In this document: piece by piece, positions 57,080 to 64,000 of the stretch | How positions within the stretch are numbered: position 1 is the stretch's first letter | Layout: every line of letters begins with the position of its first letter | Origin: Bacillus pumilus | Lineage (GTDB): Bacteria > Bacillota > Bacilli > Bacillales > Bacillaceae | Reading direction: 5' to 3' | Assembly: GCF_024498355.1 (NCBI RefSeq) | Contig: NZ_CP101833.1 | Span: 3,267,001 to 3,331,000 of the forward strand | DNA length: 64,000 nucleotides | Position numbers and translations under genes: made by a program | The notes under the pieces: generated by a model | What the model was told of the DNA's origin: nothing | Database searches by the model: none | What the model saw: the letters and a program-made list of their open reading frames with translations, nothing else

Positions 57080-58045
57080 TCACCCTTCTTCTCTCTGATC
57101 ATATTTGGCACGATACCAATTGATCGTTTTTTCAATACCTTCTTCAAATGAAGTCTCCTGCGCCCAGCCGAGCTCTTCTTTTAGCTTACTGGCATCAATG
57201 GCATATCGTCTGTCATGCCCTTTTCGGTCTTGAATAAACGCAATTTGGTCATGACTGATGCCAAGTTGTGTGAGAATGGTTTTGGTTAAATCGAGATTCG
57301 TTTTCTCATTGCCGCCGCCAATATTGTACACCTGCCCGGCTGTCCCGCTCTCCACCACCTGCTTCACAGCTCTCGCATGATCCTCTACATACAGCCAATC
57401 ACGAATCTGCTGGCCGTCTCCATAAATCGGGATCTTTTCGCCATTGACCGCTTTTCTGATAATGGTCGGTATTAATTTTTCCTCATGCTGATAGGGTCCA
57501 TAGTTATTGCTGCATCGTGTGATCATTGCGGGTAATTGGTGGGTGTGGATATAGGATTTCACAAGCAGGTCTGAACTCGCCTTACTTGCTGAATAAGGAT
57601 TATTCGGTGAGAGTGGTGTTTGTTCTGTGAAAGCAGGATCATCCAATTCCAAATCTCCATATACTTCATCTGTTGAAATATGAATGAGTTTTTTCGCCTT
57701 TCCCTTTAAGACAGCTTCCAGCATACGATAGGTACCGAGGACGTTTGTTTGAATAAAAGGTTCTGCCGATTCAATACTGCGATCGACATGCGATTCTGCT
57801 GCAAAATGAATGATGCCATCATAGGCTTCATCAAATACTTGATCCAGCTCATGCTGCTGGGTGATATCTCCTTGAATAAAACGGAAATGAGGCAGCTTTG
57901 ATAATTCATCCATTTCCTCTGGATGACTGGCATACGTTAATTTATCAAATACGGTGAGCCGGACATCTGATTCCTGAAGCAGCAGTTTCACAAAATTCAG
58001 TCCGATAAATCCCGCTCCGCCTGTAATTAAATAAGACTTCGTCAT
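57080..58045 (-). CDS. spsJ: dTDP-glucose 4,6-dehydratase SpsJ
   Basis: This RmlB-type enzyme of 321 residues converts dTDP-glucose to the 4-keto-6-deoxy sugar. It has [12 protein letters not shown] near the start, STDEVYGDL and the catalytic YSASK near 153. The start overlaps the end of spsI by four bases. Confidence 0.95.
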   Translation of the reverse strand: MTKSYLITGGAGFIGLNFVKLLLQESDVRLTVFDKLTYASHPEEMDELSKLPHFRFIQGDITQQHELDQVFDEAYDGIIHFAAESHVDRSIESAEPFIQTNVLGTYRMLEAVLKGKAKKLIHISTDEVYGDLELDDPAFTEQTPLSPNNPYSASKASSDLLVKSYIHTHQLPAMITRCSNNYGPYQHEEKLIPTIIRKAVNGEKIPIYGDGQQIRDWLYVEDHARAVKQVVESGTAGQVYNIGGGNEKTNLDLTKTILTQLGISHDQIAFIQDRKGHDRRYAIDASKLKEELGWAQETSFEEGIEKTINWYRAKYDQREEG

Positions 58046-58782
58046 TCGTATCCCTCTTTTTTCTTCATCGTTTCAAACATTTTCGTAGATGCTTGGTGAA
58101 GAGATTCATGTGTTCCGGCATCAATCCACCACCCTTCTAACATATCATAGGTCAGCTGGCTATTTGAGATATAGAGATTATTCACATCTGTAATCTCTAA
58201 TTCACCTCGATCTGACGGCGAGATTTTCTCAATATATTCAAAGACTTCTTGATCATAAAAATAGATACCCGTGACACAGTAGGATGAAAGCGGATGCTCT
58301 GGCTTTTCTTCTATTGATAAAATCCGGTGGTGTGCGGCATCAATTTCTGCAATGCCAAACCGCTTCGGATCTGTCACTTCTTTCAAAAGGACCTTGGCTC
58401 CGCTTTCTTGCTGCTGAAAGGCTTCAACAAAAGGGCTTAACGCATCCTCAAATACATTATCACCAAGCATGAGCACAAACTTCTCCCCTTTTACAAAGGG
58501 CTTTGCATAGGATAAACCGTCTGAAATGCCAGAAGCCTCTGGCTGTACTTGATAAACAATGTTCATCCCAAGTCCCTGATCGCCCTCAAGCAATTTTTGA
58601 AACAGCGGGATTTGTTCTTCTTGTGAAATCAGCATCACATCTAAAATACCTGCTTCTTTCAGTTTGAACAATGACCAATAAATCATCGGATATGGACCAA
58701 CCGGCAATAAATGTTTGTTGAAAAGCTTAGTTAATGGGGCCAGTCGCGATCCTTTACCTCCTGCTAAAATAACTCCCTTCAC
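58042..58782 (-). CDS. spsI: Glucose-1-phosphate thymidylyltransferase SpsI
   Basis: This RmlA-type nucleotidyltransferase of 246 residues makes dTDP-glucose. The pyrophosphorylase signature [12 protein letters not shown] is at the start and the metal Asp at MLGDNVFED near 107. It starts two bases before spsG ends in the operon order and follows it closely. Confidence 0.95.
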   Translation of the reverse strand: MKGVILAGGKGSRLAPLTKLFNKHLLPVGPYPMIYWSLFKLKEAGILDVMLISQEEQIPLFQKLLEGDQGLGMNIVYQVQPEASGISDGLSYAKPFVKGEKFVLMLGDNVFEDALSPFVEAFQQQESGAKVLLKEVTDPKRFGIAEIDAAHHRILSIEEKPEHPLSSYCVTGIYFYDQEVFEYIEKISPSDRGELEITDVNNLYISNSQLTYDMLEGWWIDAGTHESLHQASTKMFETMKKKEGYE

Positions 58783-58784
58783 AT

Positions 58785-59813
58785 CTACACATCCTTATGT
58801 TCTTTTTGATGATCGTTCATGAGGTGTATAAGAATGTTTTTCACTCGTTCGGTTCCTTTTCCATCAATAAGTGTCCGTCCATTGAGATGGATGCTCCTGC
58901 GGAGAAAGTAGCTGCCGGACAGCCTTTCAACAGCACGCAATAGATCTTTTTCATCCACATGATCACCTAATCCAAGGTGTAGACAGGCTCCCTTTTGCGC
59001 GAAATTACTGGCTGTAACTGCTTGATGGTCTACTTGCGAAAGTACAATGCTGGGCACCCCGATACAAACCGCCTCATATAACGTCATGCCTCCTGCGACA
59101 ATAGCCAAATCAGCTTCCCATAGACGGGCAGGTAATTGATCAGTATGGCGAATGAATTGAATATGCTCAGCCTCTACTTGCTCTTTGATGTGAGAGGCTT
59201 TTCCTGTCACCGCTAGAATGTGTAAATGATTTGCTTGTAGAAGTGCTGATACAGCCTTTGATAACAATCCGCGCGGATCACTGCCCCCAAGGCTGATGAC
59301 CACCCTTTTGCAATCTTTTCGAACCACATATGTGTCTTTTAATTTGCCAATCTCATGATCTAACAATAAATAAGGTGTTCCATGAAAATATGCCGTCCCA
59401 TTTACTTGCATGTGCTTCCCGTCCAGACCTCCATAAATACCGTTCACGACTGCATCCGCAAGCTGACAGGCTTCATCTCTTTTTTCCTCGAATAAGACCA
59501 GCCTTGCAGAGCCGCAGGAATCCTTGATCGTTCGAAGGAACTGCAGGTCACAATCAAGGACATCAATCAGTAGAAGATCTGGCTTCAGCTCTTTCAAGTC
59601 CTGCTGCAACTGAAGGAGCGCATTCGACTCCTGCACCATGTGGACGTGCCACGCTGGATGCGATAGCATTTCTACACAAATCCGCTCATTTGTATAGAAA
59701 AATAGGTCATTATCTTCCTGAAGCAGCTCCCTTGCTAACTGTTTCATTCTGACGACATGCCCCATCCCTCTTAAAAAACCACCAAAGACAACAATCAAAA
59801 TTTTTTTGTTCAT
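58785..59813 (-). CDS. spsG: Glycosyltransferase-like protein SpsG
   Basis: This 342-residue GT-B-type protein resembles PseG/MurG-like UDP-sugar hydrolases and transferases: [17 protein letters not shown] near the start and [21 protein letters not shown] in the C-terminal half. In the spore-coat polysaccharide pathway it probably handles an activated nonulosonic-type sugar with SpsE and SpsF. The start overlaps spsF by four bases. Confidence 0.92.
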   Translation of the reverse strand: MNKKILIVVFGGFLRGMGHVVRMKQLARELLQEDNDLFFYTNERICVEMLSHPAWHVHMVQESNALLQLQQDLKELKPDLLLIDVLDCDLQFLRTIKDSCGSARLVLFEEKRDEACQLADAVVNGIYGGLDGKHMQVNGTAYFHGTPYLLLDHEIGKLKDTYVVRKDCKRVVISLGGSDPRGLLSKAVSALLQANHLHILAVTGKASHIKEQVEAEHIQFIRHTDQLPARLWEADLAIVAGGMTLYEAVCIGVPSIVLSQVDHQAVTASNFAQKGACLHLGLGDHVDEKDLLRAVERLSGSYFLRRSIHLNGRTLIDGKGTERVKNILIHLMNDHQKEHKDV

Positions 59814-60550
59814 TCAGCATCCTTCTGTCTCACAAATTGATTCAACCGAACAATGTCTGGATCTTGTTCACAGATGGATATGAGTTCAGCCGTTGGCACA
59901 GCAATGGAACCACCAGCTTTCTCAAGTAACCGGATGGCAAACACGTAATCTTCTTCTGTATCAATCGTGAATCGATAAGCAGGATATGCAAGTTCTTTGG
60001 GCGGTGTGAATAATTGAAGGTGAAATTGCTCTGGATGCTTTCTGATATACAGCGTGACATGCTCACGCTCTGGCTGCGAGAGGGGAAAATTGTCGATTTC
60101 ACTTAAAATAGGTGCGTCAATCATTTCCCCGGAAATACCGAGTGGTGTTCCGTTCGTATACGTGTAATCAGCCTTCTCCTGTCTATGTTTTTCAAGCATT
60201 TTCGACAAAAGTGCCGGATCTATGAATGGATTATCTCCCGTTAAACGTACAACAGTTTGCGGTTCAAATTGTCGGACAATCTGCGCAAATCGCTGAAGCA
60301 CATCCGTCTCACTGCCACGAAACACCTTATAGCCCTTTGATAAACAATAATGAGCCAGCAGATCATCTTCCGCCTCAACCGTTGTGGCGATCATGAGGTT
60401 TTGTGTTTTGTGATTGTAATGGTTTGATTGCTTTACCCGTTCAACAATCACATCGATCAGCGCCATCCTCCCGATCGGTTTCATTACCTTTTTTGGCAGC
60501 CTTGTCGAACCCATCCTAGCCTGAATGACAAAGAGCACATCATTGATCAT
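59810..60550 (-). CDS. spsF: Cytidylyltransferase-like protein SpsF
   Basis: This CMP-sugar synthetase-type protein of 246 residues has the nucleotide-binding IQARMGSTRLPKKVM at the start and RLTGDNPFIDP near 98. It would activate the acidic sugar made by SpsE. Start ATG 60550 follows AGGAG; an eight-codon longer frame lacks support. Confidence 0.93.
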   Translation of the reverse strand: MINDVLFVIQARMGSTRLPKKVMKPIGRMALIDVIVERVKQSNHYNHKTQNLMIATTVEAEDDLLAHYCLSKGYKVFRGSETDVLQRFAQIVRQFEPQTVVRLTGDNPFIDPALLSKMLEKHRQEKADYTYTNGTPLGISGEMIDAPILSEIDNFPLSQPEREHVTLYIRKHPEQFHLQLFTPPKELAYPAYRFTIDTEEDYVFAIRLLEKAGGSIAVPTAELISICEQDPDIVRLNQFVRQKDAE

Positions 60551-61664
60551 TTTGGGACTCCTGCGTGAGCACATCTTTCCACGAAACGCCTGTATGGGCT
60601 GGGATGTCGCTCAAAGCCTTTGCGCCAAGTAAAAGCTCCATGTATCGCGGATGCAGGCCCTGACTTTTTTGTCCTGGACGCAGCACGGCTAGATTTTCTG
60701 AAGTTAAGGTCTCGCCCTTTGCAATGCCTCTTGTCGTAAAAATCCCTCGATACGCAAATTCACGAATCTGACCTTCAATGGCTGTTGTCGTTTTATAAGA
60801 ACTGCCAAGAAGCTCCTCTGGCACAGAATGAGCGTCTTCTTCTGTTTGATTTCGCTGCTTTTCTGCTGCTCGAATATGCTGAACCATTTCCTTTAATTCT
60901 TCAGGATCAAGGGCAAAGGAATGATCCGCCCCAGGTAACGTTTTATCCACTGTAAAATGCTTTTCAATCATGGCTGCCCCAAGCTTCACAGCGGCAACAG
61001 GCGCTTCAGTTGGGTGCTCACTATGATCCGAAAAGCCAATGACTGCCTCAGGAAAAGCTGAGGTTAAGGTTTGCAGCACACGAAGATTCGTGAATGCTCT
61101 AGGTGCAGGATACTTTGCCACACAATGCATGATGGCGATTTGCTTATTTTGCTGGCTTGTAATGGCCTCATATGCTTCATGAACATCGGCAATGGTTGCC
61201 CCAGCTGTTGAAAAAATGATCGGCTTTTGAAAAGAAGCGGTGTGACGTAAAAGAGGTAAATGATTGATTTCATAGGATGCCAGTTTAAAAGCAGGCGGAT
61301 CGGTTTGATTCAATAAATCCGCAGATTCCTCGTCACACACTGTGCTTAAAAAAATCAGTCCCTTTTCCTCACAACGTGTTAATAAAGCCGGCAGCCATTC
61401 TGGCGGCAGCTCCATTTGTTCTACTAACGAAAAAATGGACACTTCTTCTCCTTTGGCCGTTTCGTACAAACCCGGTTCCTTTTGATACATCCGATCAGCT
61501 TGAAACATCTGAAACTTCACCGCATCGGCACCTGCTTCTTTTGCCACATCAATTAAAGCAAGGGCCTGATCCAGCTTTCCATCATGGTTAATGCCTGCCT
61601 CTGCAATGATAAAGACAGGCGCACCATCCCCCACTTTGCGATCTCCAATATAGAAATGCGCCAT
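60540..61664 (-). CDS. spsE: Sialic-acid-synthase-type protein SpsE
   Basis: This NeuB-family enzyme of 374 residues would condense phosphoenolpyruvate with an N-acyl sugar. It has the TIM-barrel NeuB domain (IAEAGINHDG, DAVKFQMFQ, GFSDHSEHP, MIEKHFTVD) and the C-terminal SAF antifreeze-like domain (from about 300). The ATG at 61664 follows AAAGGAGAG. It overlaps spsF by 11 bases. A legionaminic or related nonulosonic acid in the spore coat is inferred. Confidence 0.94.
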   Translation of the reverse strand: MAHFYIGDRKVGDGAPVFIIAEAGINHDGKLDQALALIDVAKEAGADAVKFQMFQADRMYQKEPGLYETAKGEEVSIFSLVEQMELPPEWLPALLTRCEEKGLIFLSTVCDEESADLLNQTDPPAFKLASYEINHLPLLRHTASFQKPIIFSTAGATIADVHEAYEAITSQQNKQIAIMHCVAKYPAPRAFTNLRVLQTLTSAFPEAVIGFSDHSEHPTEAPVAAVKLGAAMIEKHFTVDKTLPGADHSFALDPEELKEMVQHIRAAEKQRNQTEEDAHSVPEELLGSSYKTTTAIEGQIREFAYRGIFTTRGIAKGETLTSENLAVLRPGQKSQGLHPRYMELLLGAKALSDIPAHTGVSWKDVLTQESQNDQ

Positions 61665-61665
61665 C

Positions 61666-62541
61666 TTATCTCTCTCCTTTTCTCGGCCACACATGGTAAT
61701 ACAGAAAAGTATTCATTGTCCTAAATCCCATCTTCTCGTACAGCTGGATCGCAGGAATGTTATGCAACTGCGTTCCAGCTGAGATGAAGCTATATTGTCT
61801 GTCATGAGATACTTTCATCATCTCTACAAACAGCCTTTTTCCGATCCCTTTTCCCTGAATATCTGACCTAATGGCAAAAAGCTCAATCCCTATTTTATTA
61901 GCTATGGCCTTTCCTTGAATCAAGCCAACCACTTCATCGTTCAGCTTTGCTACGAGATTGATATCTGCACGCCCATACAAATTATTTCTCATCCATTCCT
62001 GATAGAAATGCCGGACGACACGCTGGTCTAAATATGGATCAAGTGCATATCGGCTTTTCACAAAAGCCTGACCACCGAGTGAAACCGCCTCATCGTAATC
62101 CTTTTCATCCGGCAGACTAATCACCACATCTTGACCTGATAATGGCATCTCCATTTGAGCAGGCGGTGCCTCAAGCCTAGTGAGACCGCCGACATAGTAG
62201 ACATGTGATAGCTTTTGGACAATACGGTTTTTTTCAAGATCAGCCGCTTCAAGGCGTAAAAAGAAGAAATCGCATTTTTCGGTTCTCATCCAAATGATGA
62301 ATCGCTCCATCAATTCTTGAAAAGCAAGTGCTGATTCAGCTTCCACAAACTTCACATGAAAAATATGCTGATTAAAAATACCGCTCTCCCATTTGGACCA
62401 ATCGTATAACAACACCGCTTTAAGCTGGGCTCCGCTGACAAGGGCAAATTGTTTGAAACTGTTCATGTGTTCCGCCCGGTGATCATATTTCTCCAGCCAA
62501 GCGGCAAGCACCTGATCGTCTATTGCATGAACAACCTTCAT
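61666..62541 (-). CDS. spsD: GNAT acetyltransferase SpsD
   Basis: This 291-residue protein has a variable N-terminal part and a C-terminal GNAT domain (SDIQGKGIGKRLF motif for acetyl-CoA near 227). It likely acetylates the amino sugar made by SpsC. It overlaps spsC by four bases and ends one base before spsE. Confidence 0.92.
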   Translation of the reverse strand: MKVVHAIDDQVLAAWLEKYDHRAEHMNSFKQFALVSGAQLKAVLLYDWSKWESGIFNQHIFHVKFVEAESALAFQELMERFIIWMRTEKCDFFFLRLEAADLEKNRIVQKLSHVYYVGGLTRLEAPPAQMEMPLSGQDVVISLPDEKDYDEAVSLGGQAFVKSRYALDPYLDQRVVRHFYQEWMRNNLYGRADINLVAKLNDEVVGLIQGKAIANKIGIELFAIRSDIQGKGIGKRLFVEMMKVSHDRQYSFISAGTQLHNIPAIQLYEKMGFRTMNTFLYYHVWPRKGER

Positions 62542-63716
62542 GAAGATGCCTTCTTATCTTTTAAAATAGACAACACTGCGGTGATAACATCCTGCACATC
62601 TTCATCTGTCATACTTGGATAAAGCGGGAGTGAGAGAGTTCGTTTGTAATAAGTGAGTGATTCAGGGAAGTCCTCTGGTGAATAGTTGTAGGTTTGCTCG
62701 TAATATGGATGCAAATGAACAGGAATAAAGTGAACGCTCGTGCCAATTTTATACTCCTTTTGCAGCTGATCAATCATGTCATCACGTGTGATGACTGCTT
62801 TTTCTGGATCAACTTGCAGCACATACAAATGCCACGCATGTCTTCCCTTTTGGTGGACAGGCGGTAAGATCAGACCTGCTTCTTTTTGAAAAGCCTGGTT
62901 GTATGCCTTCGCAATCTGTTCTCTGCGCGTCTGCATGTTTTCCAGCCGGCTTAGCTGAACGAGCCCTAACGATGCTTGCACGTCAAACATGTTCATTTTA
63001 TAGCCAGGTTCCTCGACCTCGTAATACCACGTTCCCTTTTCTCCATAACGATTCCACGCTCCCTTGCTCATCCCGTGGAGCGCTAGTCTTCTGATTCGAG
63101 CTGCAAGTGCATCATCATTTGTCGTTAGCATGCCGCCTTCTCCGGTCGCTATGTTTTTCGTTGCATAAAAACTAAAAGCGGTCGCATCACCAATTGATCC
63201 AATGAGCTGATCGTGAAACGTCGTATAGAGGGCATGGGCGGCATCCTCAAGCACAAACAAATCATACTTTTTGGCAATCGCTAAAATCCGGTCCATATCG
63301 CACGATTGACCAGCAAAATGAACAGGTACAATCGCTTTTGTATGTGGTGTGATGGCCGCTTCTACTTTCTCCGCATCCAGATTGAGTGTCGCCGGATCAA
63401 TATCCACGAAAATAGGTGCTGCCCCCGTATGGATGATCGTATTGGCTGTTGCGCAGAACGTCAGGGGCGTTGTGATCACTTCATCACCAGCCCCAATGCC
63501 TCTCGCCTTTAACGCTAAAAATAGAGCAGCTGTACATGAATTGACAGCTATCGCGTGTTTTGCACCTGTCAGCTGCCGAAATTCTTCTTCAAACTGCCTG
63601 ACTTTTGGTCCGGTTGACAGCCAGCCGGACTTTAATGTTCCAATGACTTCATCAATTTCTTCCTGTTCAATCAAAGGCAGTGCATAAGGAAGAAATTGTG
63701 TTCTCTTTTGTTCCAT
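62538..63716 (-). CDS. spsC: Sugar aminotransferase SpsC
   Basis: This DegT/DnrJ/EryC1-family PLP enzyme of 392 residues transfers an amino group to a keto-sugar nucleotide. It has NSCTAALFLAL near 60, the Asp in LEDAAHA near 158 and the PLP Lys in FSFYATKNIATGEGG near 189. Start ATG 63716 lies 20 bases after spsB. Confidence 0.95.
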   Translation of the reverse strand: MEQKRTQFLPYALPLIEQEEIDEVIGTLKSGWLSTGPKVRQFEEEFRQLTGAKHAIAVNSCTAALFLALKARGIGAGDEVITTPLTFCATANTIIHTGAAPIFVDIDPATLNLDAEKVEAAITPHTKAIVPVHFAGQSCDMDRILAIAKKYDLFVLEDAAHALYTTFHDQLIGSIGDATAFSFYATKNIATGEGGMLTTNDDALAARIRRLALHGMSKGAWNRYGEKGTWYYEVEEPGYKMNMFDVQASLGLVQLSRLENMQTRREQIAKAYNQAFQKEAGLILPPVHQKGRHAWHLYVLQVDPEKAVITRDDMIDQLQKEYKIGTSVHFIPVHLHPYYEQTYNYSPEDFPESLTYYKRTLSLPLYPSMTDEDVQDVITAVLSILKDKKASS

Positions 63717-63736
63717 ATCACTTGCCCCCCCTCTTC

Positions 63737-64000
63737 TTATCTCTTAAAATCCACACCTGTTTTTGTTTTGAGCAGAGCAAGCAGAACATCGGTCGATCGC
63801 GCATGTGGGTAATTTTCTTTGACAAAAAGGGCACCTTGCTGTTTCGCCAGCTTCATCTCTCGTTCATCCGACAAAGTAAGAACCGCTTTCTCAGCAAGTT
63901 TAATAGGGTTTTCCATATGATAGCTGCCAAGCGACTCGTAATAAGGGTATCTTCTGCCTTGTGACATCTTCCCAATTAGCACACTTTTTTCAAAAAGCAT
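63737..64000 (-). CDS. spsB: SpsB, C-terminal part (runs off the right edge)
   Basis: This is the last 87 residues of a protein in the SpsB position, immediately before spsC. SpsB is a CDP-glycerol-glycerophosphotransferase-like protein of about 470 residues in B. subtilis. Only the C-terminal helical part (MSQGRRYPYYESLGSYHMEN, ending TGVDFKR) is in the window; no catalytic motif can be seen. Assignment is by position and general likeness. Confidence 0.8.
   Translation of the reverse strand: MLFEKSVLIGKMSQGRRYPYYESLGSYHMENPIKLAEKAVLTLSDEREMKLAKQQGALFVKENYPHARSTDVLLALLKTKTGVDFKR

Overview
The window is chromosomal DNA from a Bacillus of the pumilus/safensis/altitudinis group. Gene order and protein sequence follow the B. 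subtilis ywjH-to-sps interval closely: tal-fbaA-spo0F-ywjG-pyrG-rpoE, acdA-mmg-fadF, clsB-uvsE-ywjC, ywjA-ywiE, argS-ywiB, speB-speE-pbpG-ywhD-ywhC-ywhB, ywgA-ywfO-rsfA-lipL-pta-hemQ, bacilysin genes and spsB-L. Residues and accessory genes differ from B. subtilis, and a pumilarin-like circular bacteriocin locus fits the pumilus group. Species assignment is inference. Nothing here was checked against a database.

Layout. 1-4.9 kb: central metabolism, the Spo0F phosphorelay protein, CTP synthase with its complete reiterative-transcription attenuator, and RNA polymerase delta. 4.9-10.5 kb: an AT-rich island between rpoE and acdA with a circular-bacteriocin operon (precursor, miniature second precursor, four membrane/ABC proteins), then about 1 kb of apparently decayed DNA and a small membrane protein. 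10.5-17.2 kb: fatty-acid degradation genes (two acyl-CoA dehydrogenases, 3-hydroxyacyl-CoA dehydrogenase, thiolase, FadF) with a FadR operator inside the promoter and a CcpA site before mmgA. 17.2-25.2 kb: cardiolipin synthases, UV endonuclease, sigma-B-type ywjC, Fur-controlled YwjA, an S66 carboxypeptidase, and two tandem genes for one identical 21-residue peptide. 25.2-39 kb: argS, spermidine synthesis, PbpG, YwhBCD, a secreted metzincin, YwgA, YwfO, RsfA and LipL.

39-44.5 kb is a polymorphic-toxin and plasmid-remnant zone. It holds SUKH and other small candidate immunity genes, an LXG toxin gene that has lost its 5' end and carries a homopolymer frameshift, a decayed rolling-circle rep gene, a secreted protein paired with a two-helix membrane protein, and a DUF3967 scrap. 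44.5-55.7 kb: pta and hemQ back to back, a hydrolase beside an MFS remnant, an Lrp/AsnC regulator, a YwfA-type exporter, bacABCDF, and bacG convergent with them. No bacE is present between bacD and bacF. 55.7-64 kb: the spore-coat polysaccharide operon spsB-spsL read leftward, ending with the four dTDP-rhamnose genes.

The most novel items are the miniature circular-bacteriocin precursor that keeps both ligation ends but lacks 35 internal residues, the duplicated 21-residue peptide whose copies differ only at synonymous sites, and a dispersed structured repeat. The repeat has two copies with a compensatory base-pair change, and one copy is bracketed by a 23-bp duplication of the bacF terminator.
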